Shown: in pieces, positions 7,517 to 15,243 of the stretch
How the letters are laid out: every line of letters starts with the position of its first letter
Numbering within the stretch: position 1 is the first letter of the stretch
Assembly: GCA_029260955.1 (NCBI GenBank)
Contig: JAJDCF010000010.1
Coordinates: 1 to 26,867, forward strand
Length of the DNA: 26,867 nt
Direction of reading: 5' to 3'
DNA from: Patescibacteria group bacterium
GTDB lineage: Bacteria; Patescibacteriota; Gracilibacteria; UM-FILTER-43-11
Notes under the pieces: model-generated
Databases searched by the model: none
Seen by the model: the letters and a program-made list of their open reading frames with translations, nothing else
What the model was told of the DNA's origin: nothing
Translations under genes and position numbers: made by a program

Positions 7517-8173
7517 TTAAGTTTTCTTAGAGTTATCTTCAACTAGGGTTTTATCTTTCTTATCGGCTTTTTCTTCTTTCTTTACACTCTTGCCATCCTC
7601 CTTGGCTTCGCCCCTTCGACCTTGTTCATCAAGGGGTGTATCCTTCTTCTCAACCTTCTCTACTTTTTTCACCTCAACTTTCTTTTGTGACTCTTTAACA
7701 GGTCGTAGAGCCTTAAGAGCTCTCATTGCAGCCTGAGCTGTAACAAGCGTATTTCTTGTGCCAATATTCTTACTAAGAACATTCTTTACGCCAGCCAAGT
7801 GCAGAACTTTACGTAGACTACCACCTGCAATTACACCAGTACCAGGAGAAGCAGGAAGGATAATCATCTGAGCAGCTTTATACTTAACCTTTACAGCATG
7901 AGGAATGGTATCTCCTTTCGTAATTGGAACATTGATCAAGTTTGCCTTAGCTCTGGATACAGCCTTGTGAATACCGGTCACCACCTCGGAAGCTTTTCCG
8001 ACACCAACGCCAACACGCCCTTTCTTGTCGCCAATGGCCACAGTAACGCGAAAACGTAAGCGGCGTCCACCTTTAACCACGCGGGTTACACGAGCTATTT
8101 GCAACACTTCCTCTTCGAACTCTTTAGGTTCTTTGTCGCGTCCACCTGATCTTCTTGAATTCTTTTTAGCCAT
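7517..8173 (-). CDS. rpsE: 30S ribosomal protein S5 (uS5) with charged C-terminal tail
   Basis: 218 residues, about 50 longer than most S5 proteins. S5 works with S4 and S12 in decoding accuracy. The N-terminal double-stranded-RNA-binding domain (about 22-88: RVVKGGRRLRFRVTVAIGDK, VGVGVGKASEV) and C-terminal domain (about 93-160: ILPASPGTGVIAGGSLRKVL, NIGTRNTLVTAQAAMRAL) are complete. Residues 163-218 form a low-complexity tail of K, E and D. The DNA for this tail holds a palindrome at 7611-7636 (arms CCCCTT and AAGGGG) that encodes LDEQGRRG. It lies between rplR and rplO. Confidence 0.97.
   Translation of the reverse strand: MAKKNSRRSGGRDKEPKEFEEEVLQIARVTRVVKGGRRLRFRVTVAIGDKKGRVGVGVGKASEVVTGIHKAVSRAKANLINVPITKGDTIPHAVKVKYKAAQMIILPASPGTGVIAGGSLRKVLHLAGVKNVLSKNIGTRNTLVTAQAAMRALKALRPVKESQKKVEVKKVEKVEKKDTPLDEQGRRGEAKEDGKSVKKEEKADKKDKTLVEDNSKKT
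7604..7636. repeat. Small palindromic element in the rpsE tail
   Basis: Arms CCCCTT (7611-7616) and AAGGGG (7631-7636) flank a 14-base centre that holds a second, nested inverted pair (CCTTG and CAAGG on the minus strand). A short GGC-TTC-GCC stem adjoins it at 7604-7612. It encodes about 11 residues inside the poorly conserved S5 extension and is more GC-rich than the lysine/glutamate codons around it. This resembles palindromic elements that insert in frame in bacterial genes, but only one copy is in the window. Confidence 0.35.
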
Positions 8174-8195
8174 TTAATACTTGATACTTAATAAG

Positions 8196-8540
8196 TTAAA
8201 ATTTTAGCCCACCTTCACGAGCTCCTTCTGCCAAAGATTTGACCCTACCATGATATAGGTAACCAGAGCGATCGAAAACACAAGCTGTAATCTTTTTGGC
8301 CTTTGCCTTCTTAGCCAGCTCCAAACCAATCTTCTTAGCCAGTTCGACTCCGCTACCCTTCTTTTCTTTAACGCTTGAACTGGAAGCAAGAACTTTACCG
8401 GTTGTATCATCAATCAACTGAGCATAAATGCTTTTGAGACTGCGATGTACAGAAAGCCTTGGACGAGCCGCTGTTCCAGAAATTTTGGCACGGATTCTTA
8501 CTTGTCTTCTTCTTCGTTGCTGTAGATTAGATGGTTTCAT
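8196..8540 (-). CDS. rplR: 50S ribosomal protein L18 (uL18)
   Basis: 114 residues, usual length. L18 binds 5S rRNA and, with L5, carries it into the large subunit. Family sequence is clear: basic N-terminus (LQQRRRRQVRIRAKISGTAA), then RPRLSVHRSLKSIYAQLIDD, VLASSSS, and the C-terminal FDRSGYLYHGRVKSLAEGAR EGGLKF region (written here in two parts), which is a standard L18 ending. Gaps are 24 bases from rplF and 22 to rpsE. No Shine-Dalgarno motif is seen. Confidence 0.97.
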   Translation of the reverse strand: MKPSNLQQRRRRQVRIRAKISGTAARPRLSVHRSLKSIYAQLIDDTTGKVLASSSSVKEKKGSGVELAKKIGLELAKKAKAKKITACVFDRSGYLYHGRVKSLAEGAREGGLKF

Positions 8541-8564
8541 CTGAATATATAATTTAGTTTAACT

Positions 8565-9119
8565 TTACTTAGCAGCTCCTGCAGCTGACTTACCAGCCTT
8601 TCTTGCTACATATTCACCAACATAGCGAATACCTTTGCCCTTATAAGGCTCCGGAGGTCTAAAGCTGCGAACATTGGCAGAGAACTGACCAACGAGCTGC
8701 TTGTCGATACCAGTAACAACCAAGGTGTTCTTAGCCTCTTTATCCATTTCTGCAGTAAGTCCTTCTGGGACAGTAAGTTCAATGGGGTGAGAGAAGCCAA
8801 GATTGAGTGTAAGCTTTTTACCTGATATCTGAGCACGATAACCTACTCCGATAATCTCAAGTCGCTTCTCAAATCCAGTAGATACACCGATAACCATATT
8901 GGCAATCAGAGCCCTTGTAAGACCATGCAAGCCTCTCACATGAGGCTCATCTGAGTCTCGTTTTACACGAATTCCCTCGTCATCTTTTGTAACTGTAATA
9001 GCTGGATCAAAATCCATTTCCAATTCACCCTTCGACCCCTTCACTTTAACGTGCGTACCATCTAAGGTCACTTCGACGCCACTTGGGATTACAATGATTT
9101 GTTTACCGATTCTAGACAT
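8565..9119 (-). CDS. rplF: 50S ribosomal protein L6 (uL6)
   Basis: 184 residues, usual length. L6 has two similar domains and lies near the factor-binding centre and sarcin-ricin loop. Visible motifs are MSRIGKQIIVIPSGVEVTLD at the N-terminus, VKGSKGELEMDF, GLHGLTRALIANMVIGVSTG (residues 63-82), RLEIIGVGYRAQ and the C-terminal RPPEPYKGKGIRYVGEYVAR, which is highly conserved. It lies between rpsH and rplR. The last residues KAGKSAAGAAK are a normal basic end. Secure call. Confidence 0.97.
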   Translation of the reverse strand: MSRIGKQIIVIPSGVEVTLDGTHVKVKGSKGELEMDFDPAITVTKDDEGIRVKRDSDEPHVRGLHGLTRALIANMVIGVSTGFEKRLEIIGVGYRAQISGKKLTLNLGFSHPIELTVPEGLTAEMDKEAKNTLVVTGIDKQLVGQFSANVRSFRPPEPYKGKGIRYVGEYVARKAGKSAAGAAK

Positions 9120-9142
9120 TATTTAGATTAATTGATTAGTTA

Positions 9143-9526
9143 TTACCAAATTTCACATAATAGCTCTCCTCCCAAACCAGTCTTACGAGCTTCCATTGTT
9201 GTCATCACACCCTTAGGAGTAGATATAACACCAATCCCATAACCATTCAGAACTGACTTAAGCTCTCCTTTCTTCACATAAATCCTTTGGCCAGGCTTAC
9301 TGATTCGCTTTAGGTGCATTTCTTCATAAGCTGTATTCAATACAATTTCGATATGATCAAAACTGCCCACCTTAATGACCTTATAGTCATTAATATATTT
9401 GTTCTTCTTCAAAACCTCGAGTATAGCTATTTTAAGTTTAGAGTAAGCCACTACAGTCTTGGAGTGTTTTGCTTTTACAGCATTCCGAATTCTTGTGAGA
9501 AGATCTGCGATCGGATCAGTAACCAT
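9143..9526 (-). CDS. rpsH: 30S ribosomal protein S8 (uS8)
   Basis: 127 residues, slightly short of the usual 130-132. S8 binds the central domain of 16S rRNA and in E. coli also represses the spc operon. The N-terminus MVTDPIADLLTRIRNAVKAK is diagnostic, and the C-terminus carries the RNA-contacting STPKGVMTTMEARKTGLGGE motif followed by LLCEIW. It lies 40 bases after rpsN and 23 before rplF, the standard spc order. Confidence 0.97.
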   Translation of the reverse strand: MVTDPIADLLTRIRNAVKAKHSKTVVAYSKLKIAILEVLKKNKYINDYKVIKVGSFDHIEIVLNTAYEEMHLKRISKPGQRIYVKKGELKSVLNGYGIGVISTPKGVMTTMEARKTGLGGELLCEIW

Positions 9527-9566
9527 ATGAACTAAAATTTAGATTTTTAAACTTAATATTTTCAAA

Positions 9567-9791
9567 CTACCAACTGGACTTCTTGATACCCATAATCTCG
9601 CCCTTAGAAGCCAGTTCACGGAAGCAAATACGGCAGATTTCGAATTGTCGTAGGTATCCACGTGGCCTACCACATAGCTTACAACGATTGTAAGTTCTCA
9701 CCCATTTAGCGGGTTTCTTCCCGTTTATAAGGGCGTTTTTCATCTTTCGTTGTCTTCGAGCCGTCTTGACTATCAGTGCTTTTCGAGCCAT
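9567..9791 (-). CDS. rpsN: 30S ribosomal protein S14, zinc-binding (type Z)
   Basis: 74 residues. S14 is a late-binding protein of the small-subunit head. Two CxxC pairs, Cys37/Cys40 (RCKLCGRPRGYLRQF) and Cys53/Cys56 (ICRICFREL), mark the short zinc-binding form; the ending KGEIMGIKKSSW is typical. It is about 13 residues longer than the usual 61-residue form because of an added basic segment between the MARKALIVKTARR start and the zinc knuckle. It lies between rplE and rpsH in the normal spc order and ends in TAG. Confidence 0.96.
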   Translation of the reverse strand: MARKALIVKTARRQRKMKNALINGKKPAKWVRTYNRCKLCGRPRGYLRQFEICRICFRELASKGEIMGIKKSSW

Positions 9792-9811
9792 CTGAATAAA
9801 TAGATTAGATA

Positions 9812-10360
9812 TTATTGCTGATTTTCTTTCTTAAAAGGGAATCCAATTTGAGTGAGAAGGGCACGGCCTTCGTCATCGTTCTTAGCGGTAGTAGTAACTG
9901 TCACTTGAATTCCATGAACATTCAGAACATTGTCAGGATTGATCTCGGGGAAAACAAGTGCTTCTTTGAAGCCAATGGAGTAATTACCATTACCATCGAA
10001 CGACTTGGGATTAAGACCTCGGAAATCGCGCACGCGGGGAAAAACTATGTTTACCAAACGGTAAATGAATTCGTACATATTCTTTCCTCGAAGCGTGACT
10101 GTAATACCTGTTGGCATACCTTCTCTGAGCTTGAAATTAGAAATAGCCAACTTTGCCTTTGTTACGACTGGCTGTTGACCAGCAATCTTCGCCACATTAG
10201 CAACTACATCAGAAAAGTCCTTAGTATTTTTGGTCAAGGTTCCGATTCCCACGTTCAGCTTAATCTTGGAAATCCTTGGGACAGCCATCATATTTTTGAT
10301 ACCAAGCTCCTTTTGGAGCGCTGGAACTACGTCTTTGTTGAATGTATCGTAATAGGACAT
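9812..10360 (-). CDS. rplE: 50S ribosomal protein L5 (uL5)
   Basis: 182 residues from the ATG at 10358-10360. L5 binds 5S rRNA with L18 and contacts P-site tRNA. The frame stays open a further 39 codons upstream, but that would overlap rplX and only adds non-conserved sequence; MSYYDTFNKDVVPALQKELG is the ordinary L5 start. Other motifs are NVGIGTLTKNTKDF, KAKLAISNFKLREGMPTGIT, LVNIVFPRVRDFRGL and the C-terminal GIQVTVTTTAKNDDEGRALL. It is 13 bases after rplX. Confidence 0.97.
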   Translation of the reverse strand: MSYYDTFNKDVVPALQKELGIKNMMAVPRISKIKLNVGIGTLTKNTKDFSDVVANVAKIAGQQPVVTKAKLAISNFKLREGMPTGITVTLRGKNMYEFIYRLVNIVFPRVRDFRGLNPKSFDGNGNYSIGFKEALVFPEINPDNVLNVHGIQVTVTTTAKNDDEGRALLTQIGFPFKKENQQ

Positions 10361-10373
10361 AAATAGAATGATA

Positions 10374-10712
10374 TTATTTCTTCTTTTCGACTTTAGATTT
10401 TGCCTGCTCAACAGATTCATTGCATTTTTTGCAGACTCGGTACTTCTTTCCCTTGGTAGGAGTTTTATAGGCAACACGTGTAGCTTTGTTACAGCTTGGG
10501 CAGATCAGTTTTACATTAGAAACAGAGAAAGGTGCCTCGTATTGAAGCCTTTGACCAGCTTGAGTAGTCGTCTTTTTAATGTGACGAGTACGGATGTTTA
10601 CCTTTTCAACAGTAACCCTATTCTGCTTCTGCAGAAGGCGCATCACTGTGCCGGTTTTACCCTTGTACTTACCAGCGGTAACCAATACTTTATCTTTAAC
10701 TTTAATCTTCAT
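10374..10712 (-). CDS. rplX: 50S ribosomal protein L24 (uL24) with zinc ribbon
   Basis: 112 residues. L24 is one of two initiators of large-subunit assembly. The N-terminal KOW motif spans about residues 3-30 (KVKDKVLVTAGKYKGKTGTV), followed by VEKVNIRTRHIKKT. The C-terminal half contains two CxxC pairs, Cys71/Cys74 and Cys94/Cys97, a zinc ribbon found in many but not all bacterial L24 proteins. The last residues are a lysine-rich tail. Gaps are 3 bases from rplN and 13 to rplE, in the standard order. Confidence 0.97.
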   Translation of the reverse strand: MKIKVKDKVLVTAGKYKGKTGTVMRLLQKQNRVTVEKVNIRTRHIKKTTTQAGQRLQYEAPFSVSNVKLICPSCNKATRVAYKTPTKGKKYRVCKKCNESVEQAKSKVEKKK

Positions 10713-10715
10713 AAT

Positions 10716-11084
10716 TTATAGAACTTCAGGTGCTTGAGAAATAATTTTCTGATATCCGCGAGCTCTAAGCTCACGAGCGATGGGGCCAAAAACACGAGTC
10801 CCCTTAGGCATACCAGCGGCATCAACAATCACAACGGCATTGTCATCAAAACGAAGGTAGGAGCCATCTTTTCGGCGAATGTCTTTCCTGGTGCGAACCA
10901 CCACACACCGTTGTACCGTATGGTTCTTAACCACACCCTTCACAGCAGCATGCTTCACAGCAACCACTATAAGATCGCCAATTCCAGCGTATCTTCTTTT
11001 AGAACCTCCCAGTACTTTTATGCACATCACTTTCTTCGCTCCGGTGTTGTCTGCAACATTAAGTAATGTTTGTGGTTGAATCAT
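10716..11084 (-). CDS. rplN: 50S ribosomal protein L14 (uL14)
   Basis: 122 residues, exactly the usual length. L14 lies at the subunit interface and forms bridges to 16S rRNA. The N-terminus MIQPQTLLNVADNTGAKKVM and CIKVLGGSKRRYAGIGD are diagnostic, as are the RKDIRRKDGSYLRFDDNAVV segment and the ending GTRVFGPIARELRARGYQKI. Located 9 bases after rpsQ and 3 before rplX, as in a standard spc operon. Confidence 0.98.
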   Translation of the reverse strand: MIQPQTLLNVADNTGAKKVMCIKVLGGSKRRYAGIGDLIVVAVKHAAVKGVVKNHTVQRCVVVRTRKDIRRKDGSYLRFDDNAVVIVDAAGMPKGTRVFGPIARELRARGYQKIISQAPEVL

Positions 11085-11093
11085 CTTGTTATA

Positions 11094-11318
11094 TTAGCTA
11101 GCGACTTTCCATCGTTTAAGTTTACTAACAGGCTTAGTCTCAGAAATAGTTATGGCATCACCGATTTTGAACTTGGAAGTATCTTCCACATGAGCATAAA
11201 ACTTTTTAGATATTTTATACCTCTTCTTGTACTTGGGGTGATTCCTGTAGGAGTCAACAGTCACTACAAGAGTTTTCTGCATCTTATTACTGGTGATTAT
11301 TCCTGTCTTAGTTCGCAT
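11094..11318 (-). CDS. rpsQ: 30S ribosomal protein S17 (uS17)
   Basis: 74 residues, about 10 shorter than E. coli S17 because it starts right at the conserved core. S17 is an OB-fold protein that binds the 5' domain of 16S rRNA. Recognised by GIITSNKMQKTLVVTVDSYR, HPKYKKRYKISKKFYAHVED, then KIGDAITISETKPVSKLKRW, the normal S17 ending. It sits between rpmC (22-base gap) and rplN (9-base gap). Confidence 0.96.
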   Translation of the reverse strand: MRTKTGIITSNKMQKTLVVTVDSYRNHPKYKKRYKISKKFYAHVEDTSKFKIGDAITISETKPVSKLKRWKVAS

Positions 11319-11340
11319 ATAAACTTATTTAATTGGTTCT

Positions 11341-11565
11341 TTAATCGATTACATTAGACTTCTCTACCGCCTCTTCTAGGTCTAACTCTTTTAGAGCAGT
11401 CATGACGCGAGCAACATACTTGTTGTGCTTTGACACACTAGCTGTATCTTTGTCATGCTTCGTTTTAACCGTAATACCCTTTTTCATCTTAGCTTCACGA
11501 GCTACTTCCAACTCTTGTAAGAGCTCTTTTCTAGTCGATGATTTAAGTTCTTTATTGCTAAGCAT
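11341..11565 (-). CDS. rpmC: 50S ribosomal protein L29 (uL29)
   Basis: 74 residues, two-helix protein at the exit of the peptide tunnel, where it helps dock SRP and trigger factor. Sequence conservation is weak, as usual: an N-terminal helix (LSNKELKSSTRKELLQELEV), a middle loop, and a C-terminal helix with HNKYVARVMTALKEL that corresponds to the family's arginine/isoleucine-rich helix. Position between rplP (9-base gap) and rpsQ settles the identity. Its final acidic residues are an extension. Confidence 0.92.
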   Translation of the reverse strand: MLSNKELKSSTRKELLQELEVAREAKMKKGITVKTKHDKDTASVSKHNKYVARVMTALKELDLEEAVEKSNVID

Positions 11566-11574
11566 GATTTATGA

Positions 11575-11991
11575 TTAGTGGTGGCGTAGAACGATTTTAG
11601 TTTTAATAGGTAATTTTGAATCAGCCAGTTTAAGGGCCTTTCTTGCTAGCTCTTCAGGAATACCATCCATTTCAAAGATGATTTTTCCTGGTTTTACACG
11701 AGCTACATAGAATTCTACAGAACCTTTACCTGAACCCATCGGTACTTCGGAAGCTTTTCGAGTAATTGGAGTGTGAGGGAAGATACGAATCCAGACTTTA
11801 CCCCCACGCTTGATCTCACGAGTCATAGCACGACGAGCCGCTTCAATTTGACGAGAAGTAAGTTCACCAGCCTGCATCGCCTTAAGCCCTATGGACCCAA
11901 AACTTACAGCATTGCCTCCCTTGGACAGGCCTTTTAGGGCCGACCTGGAACGGTGTAACTTCCTGTATTTTTGCTTCTTAGGTTGGAGCAT
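11575..11991 (-). CDS. rplP: 50S ribosomal protein L16 (uL16)
   Basis: 138 residues, usual length. L16 is near the A site and the base of the central protuberance and helps position tRNA. Family motifs: MLQPKKQKYRKLHRSRSALK at the start, AGELTSRQIEAARRAMTREI, KRGGKVWIRIFPHTPITRKA, and VPMGSGKGSVEFYVARVKPG. All are intact. It is followed by rpmC and preceded by rpsC with a 27-base gap. Secure call. Confidence 0.98.
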   Translation of the reverse strand: MLQPKKQKYRKLHRSRSALKGLSKGGNAVSFGSIGLKAMQAGELTSRQIEAARRAMTREIKRGGKVWIRIFPHTPITRKASEVPMGSGKGSVEFYVARVKPGKIIFEMDGIPEELARKALKLADSKLPIKTKIVLRHH

Positions 11992-12018
11992 TGATAAATA
12001 TTATTTAGTTTTCTGCTA

Positions 12019-12729
12019 TTAAGCAGCTTGCTTAAGATCATTCATAGACTCATCTTCTTGTGGGACTTCTTCAGTCTTAAGCTTTTTGATATGCTTAGTT
12101 TTCTTGAATATTAATCCACGGTAAATCCATACTTTAACACCGATAACACCGTATGTAGTATTAGCTGGCACATGAATGTAATCGATATCAGCGCGAAGAG
12201 TATGCAGAGGAATATTTCCTTCCTTGTAGATTTCACTTCGAGAGATCTCTACACCATTCAAACGTCCGGAGATGTGAATCTTTACTCCCTTTGCACCAGC
12301 CTCCATAGCCTTTCTGATACCCATCTTCACAGCACGACGATAAGCGACACGCCTTTCAATCTGTTGGACTACAACCTCAGCAATAAGCGGTGCAGCAAGA
12401 TCAGGATCAGACACCTCGTGAATATTGATTTCAATATTCTGGTTAAATTTACGCTTAAGAATTTCACGAAGATCTTCGATAGCAACACCCTGCCTACCAA
12501 TAATCAAACCTGGCTTGGCAGCACTAATGTTGGCAACAACTTTCTTAGCAGAACGTTCAATCTCAATTTTTACAACACCAGCATTCTTTAGCTTTTTGAA
12601 TAGAAATTTTCTTAGTTCAAGATCGGCATGAAAGTTTTTGGCGTAATCCTTTCCTTCGGCAAACCATTTGGAATGCCAATTTTTTATAATGCCAATGCGC
12701 AGTGATGTAGGATTAACTTTTTGACCCAT
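12019..12729 (-). CDS. rpsC: 30S ribosomal protein S3 (uS3)
   Basis: 236 residues. S3 forms part of the mRNA entry channel and its helicase activity. MGQKVNPTSLRIGIIKNWHS is the diagnostic start. A type II KH domain spans about 39-110, with the nucleic-acid-binding GRQG loop at residues 78-81. The C-terminal domain carries KMGIRKAMEAGAKGVKIHIS and GRLNGVEISRSEIYKEGNIP. The final 25 residues are an acidic/lysine-rich tail. It lies between rplV and rplP. Confidence 0.98.
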   Translation of the reverse strand: MGQKVNPTSLRIGIIKNWHSKWFAEGKDYAKNFHADLELRKFLFKKLKNAGVVKIEIERSAKKVVANISAAKPGLIIGRQGVAIEDLREILKRKFNQNIEINIHEVSDPDLAAPLIAEVVVQQIERRVAYRRAVKMGIRKAMEAGAKGVKIHISGRLNGVEISRSEIYKEGNIPLHTLRADIDYIHVPANTTYGVIGVKVWIYRGLIFKKTKHIKKLKTEEVPQEDESMNDLKQAA

Positions 12730-12749
12730 TTAAATATGGAATTAAGATG

Positions 12750-13187
12750 TTACTTATCTTCCTTGACCTCTTTCTTTTTAGCGACAGTTTTTTTCGGAGA
12801 TTCCTTCTTGACCTCTTTCTTCTTTGGAGCGTCCTTTACAGGAGCCTCTGGAACAGTGCCATCAGCCATACCAACCTCGACAGAAATATGAGAAGTGCGT
12901 TTTCGAATTGGATGAGTACGACCACGAGAGATTGGAAGAGAACGTTTGTAGGTAGGCCCCTTTGTTACAAGGATCTGAGTGATATAAAGATCATCGATAG
13001 ACTGCTTAAAGTTATTTTTCGCATTTGAAGCAGCCGAATGAACGACTTTATATAGAAGCGCAGCACCTTTTTTAGGCATAAATTTGAGAATATCTAGTGC
13101 ATCGCTTACTTTTTTTCCACGTACCATACCAGCCACCAAATTGGCTTTTTTAGGGGAAATCCGAATTCTTCTTAAGTGTGCTTTCAT
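12750..13187 (-). CDS. rplV: 50S ribosomal protein L22 (uL22) with charged C-terminal tail
   Basis: 145 residues, about 35 longer than typical. L22 lines the peptide exit tunnel with a long hairpin. The core matches the family (RRIRISPKKANLVAGMVRGK near 6-25, LLYKVVHSAASNAKNNF, PTYKRSLPISRGRTHPIRKR, TSHISVEV). Residues from about 112 on are a tail of K, E, P and A, in which KKKEVK occurs twice and the DNA has a matching short direct repeat (CTTGACCTCTTTCTT read on the plus strand). It starts 2 bases after the rpsS stop. Confidence 0.97.
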   Translation of the reverse strand: MKAHLRRIRISPKKANLVAGMVRGKKVSDALDILKFMPKKGAALLYKVVHSAASNAKNNFKQSIDDLYITQILVTKGPTYKRSLPISRGRTHPIRKRTSHISVEVGMADGTVPEAPVKDAPKKKEVKKESPKKTVAKKKEVKEDK

Positions 13188-13189
13188 TG

Positions 13190-13459
13190 TTATTTAGCTA
13201 GCTTACCGCCGTGAGATTTAAATTTGCGTGTTGGAGAGAATTCTCCGAGTTTATGACCAACCATGTTCTCGGTTACATAAACAGAAATGTGAGTTTTTCC
13301 ATTGTGGACACCAAACGTGTGACCAACGAATTCAGGAGAGATAGTACATGCACGAGACCAGGTTTTGATAACCCTTTTTTGACCTGAAGCTTCCATCATC
13401 TGAACCTTCTTCAAGAGTCTTGGATCTAAGTAAATGCCTTTCTTTAAACTTCTGCTCAT
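13190..13459 (-). CDS. rpsS: 30S ribosomal protein S19 (uS19)
   Basis: 89 residues, usual length. S19 is in the head of the small subunit, pairs with S13 and contacts the large subunit. MSRSLKKGIYLDPRLLKKVQ, then IKTWSRACTISPEFVGHTFG, VHNGKTHISVYVTENMVGHK and LGEFSPTRKFKSHGG are all standard family sequence. It lies 10 bases after rplB and 2 before rplV in the normal S10-operon order. No anomaly other than the missing Shine-Dalgarno motif. Confidence 0.98.
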   Translation of the reverse strand: MSRSLKKGIYLDPRLLKKVQMMEASGQKRVIKTWSRACTISPEFVGHTFGVHNGKTHISVYVTENMVGHKLGEFSPTRKFKSHGGKLAK

Positions 13460-13469
13460 GACTTATAAA

Positions 13470-14312
13470 TTATTTTTTCTTCTTACGTCGACCCTTGATA
13501 ATAAGATGATCACTGTACCTTCCTCGTCGTCTTGTCTTAACGCCAAGTGCAGGCATTCCCCATGGAGTTTTAGGAGTTTTGGGGCTAATTGCTGTATGAC
13601 CTTCACCACCACCATGCGGATGATCCGCAGCATTCATAGACTTACCAAGTACTTGAGGACGTCGACCCATTTTTCGCATACGACCAGCCTTACCAATTGT
13701 AACGTTGCCGTGATCAAGGTTAGAAACCTGACCAATAGTCGCATAACATTCTTTTGAAATGTAACGTACTGAACCTGATGGCAGAGTAATCTGAGCTAGT
13801 TCACCGTCTTGAGAGGAAACTTGGCCGGAAGATCCAGCAGATCTGATCATCTGAGCTCCCTTACCTACTTGGATTTCAACATCATGAATGCGGAAACCAA
13901 CAGGGATATTGCCGATATGAACACGATTTCCAGGCTTGATCTTAGCTTTATGACTACAGATAACCTTGTCCCCCTCTTTAAGTCCATCAGGAGCAAGAAT
14001 GTAGCGTCTCTCACCATCTGCGTAAAGCAGAAGAGCAATAAAAGCTGTTCGGTTTGGATCATATTCGACTGACTCTACCTTTGCAGGTACATCGAGCTTA
14101 TCGAATCGCTTGTTGTCAATAACACGATAAAGTCTCTTTACACCTCCTCCTCTGTGTCGAACCGTAATGCGCCCCTGGTTGTTACGACCAGCCTTCTTAG
14201 AAATGGCAGTAGTCAAACCCTTTTGACGCTTTTTTGGAGACAGATCACTGTAATCAACAGTGCTCATACCTCTGCGTCCCGGCGTTGTTGGTTTGTACTT
14301 CTTAATTGCCAT
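13470..14312 (-). CDS. rplB: 50S ribosomal protein L2 (uL2)
   Basis: 280 residues, usual length. L2 is a universally conserved protein close to the peptidyl transferase centre and needed for subunit joining. The signature MNAADHPHGGGEGH is at residues 226-239 and includes the histidine implicated in peptidyl transfer. RHRGGGVKRLYRVIDNKR near 53-69 and the C-terminal KTPWGMPALGVKTRR also fit. Its ATG overlaps the rplW stop by one base (TAATG), which suggests translational coupling. Confidence 0.98.
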   Translation of the reverse strand: MAIKKYKPTTPGRRGMSTVDYSDLSPKKRQKGLTTAISKKAGRNNQGRITVRHRGGGVKRLYRVIDNKRFDKLDVPAKVESVEYDPNRTAFIALLLYADGERRYILAPDGLKEGDKVICSHKAKIKPGNRVHIGNIPVGFRIHDVEIQVGKGAQMIRSAGSSGQVSSQDGELAQITLPSGSVRYISKECYATIGQVSNLDHGNVTIGKAGRMRKMGRRPQVLGKSMNAADHPHGGGEGHTAISPKTPKTPWGMPALGVKTRRRGRYSDHLIIKGRRKKKK

Positions 14313-14614
14313 TACTTGGAAGATGTTTTTACCTTATTAAAATCGATTGATTGTTTAGCCTTTACTGTAACGATGGCTTTTTTGGATGCGTGGCGCTTAG
14401 TAATTGTTTTGCCACGACCCACCAAACGTTCTTTTTTGCGAACCGGAATGATATTCACAGCAACCACATCCACGCCATATGCCTTATTAACTGCTTTTGC
14501 AATTTCGACCTTAGTCGCACTGGAATGCACTCTAAACGTATATTTAGACTTTGTCTGAGCATTACTGCTCTTCTCGGTAACAATCGGTGCTTTAAGTACG
14601 TTTGTATACTGCAT
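14312..14614 (-). CDS. rplW: 50S ribosomal protein L23 (uL23)
   Basis: 100 residues, usual length. L23 surrounds the tunnel exit and is the docking site for trigger factor and SRP. Matches to the family are VLKAPIVTEKSSNAQTKSKY at the start, FRVHSSATKVEIAKAVNKAY, GVDVVAVNIIPVRKKERLVG, and the lysine-rich end with KAIVTVKAKQSIDF. It lies 2 bases after rplD and overlaps the rplB start by one base. Secure call. Confidence 0.97.
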   Translation of the reverse strand: MQYTNVLKAPIVTEKSSNAQTKSKYTFRVHSSATKVEIAKAVNKAYGVDVVAVNIIPVRKKERLVGRGKTITKRHASKKAIVTVKAKQSIDFNKVKTSSK

Positions 14615-14616
14615 AT

Positions 14617-15243
14617 TTAGCTTAGAAATAGTTTTTCAGCCTTCTTAAGGGAAGGTTCCATAAACATAATATTGTCGTAAGTCAGAAGATCATGAGGATT
14701 GAGATATTCTACTAGAATGGTCTTTACATCAGGAAGGTTGTTGGCAGATTTTTCAAGTACCTCATTCTTTTCCTCAAGTACAATCAGAAGACTGCGACCC
14801 TCAGGTAGCTTTTTTACCATGGCAGCAAAATCCTTGGTCTTGGCACCATCAGCTTTGTAAGCATCAAGAGCAAACACCTTGCTGTCAGCAACTTTTTGAG
14901 AAAGACATGAGAATAAGGCTGCACGGCGAGCTTTTTTAGGCATGTTCAGATTAAAGTTTCGAACGTTGCGGGGGCCAAAGGCAACACCACCACCACGCCA
15001 GATAGGATTGCGAGATGATCCGAAACGAGCTCGACCTGTTCCCTTCTGCCTCCATGGCTTCTTACCACCTCCACGAACATCTGCACGAGTTTTAACATGA
15101 GCGTTAGCCTGGCGCCTGTTGGCCAGCTGACGAATAACAGCAAGTCTAACGAGTTCATCGTTCACTACAACTTTAAACATAGCATCGGAAACATCTACGC
15201 TTCCTTTTTTTACCCCTGATTGTTGGTAGAGATCGATTTTCAT
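14617..15243 (-). CDS. rplD: 50S ribosomal protein L4 (uL4)
   Basis: 208 residues, usual length. L4 reaches into the peptide exit tunnel with an extended loop and, in E. coli, represses the S10 operon by binding its leader. The loop region is clear (ADVRGGGKKPWRQKGTGRAR, residues 53-72, then GSSRNPIWRGGGVAFGP), followed by the Rossmann-like domain. The rplC TAA abuts its ATG with no gap. I saw no E. coli-type S10 leader in front of rpsJ or rplC, so L4 autoregulation of that type is not supported here. Confidence 0.97.
   Translation of the reverse strand: MKIDLYQQSGVKKGSVDVSDAMFKVVVNDELVRLAVIRQLANRRQANAHVKTRADVRGGGKKPWRQKGTGRARFGSSRNPIWRGGGVAFGPRNVRNFNLNMPKKARRAALFSCLSQKVADSKVFALDAYKADGAKTKDFAAMVKKLPEGRSLLIVLEEKNEVLEKSANNLPDVKTILVEYLNPHDLLTYDNIMFMEPSLKKAEKLFLS

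Noticed and set aside
10361..10477. Longer start for rplE, 39 codons upstream
   Set aside because: It would overlap rplX by about 100 bases and adds sequence unlike any L5 N-terminus; the internal ATG gives the standard start.
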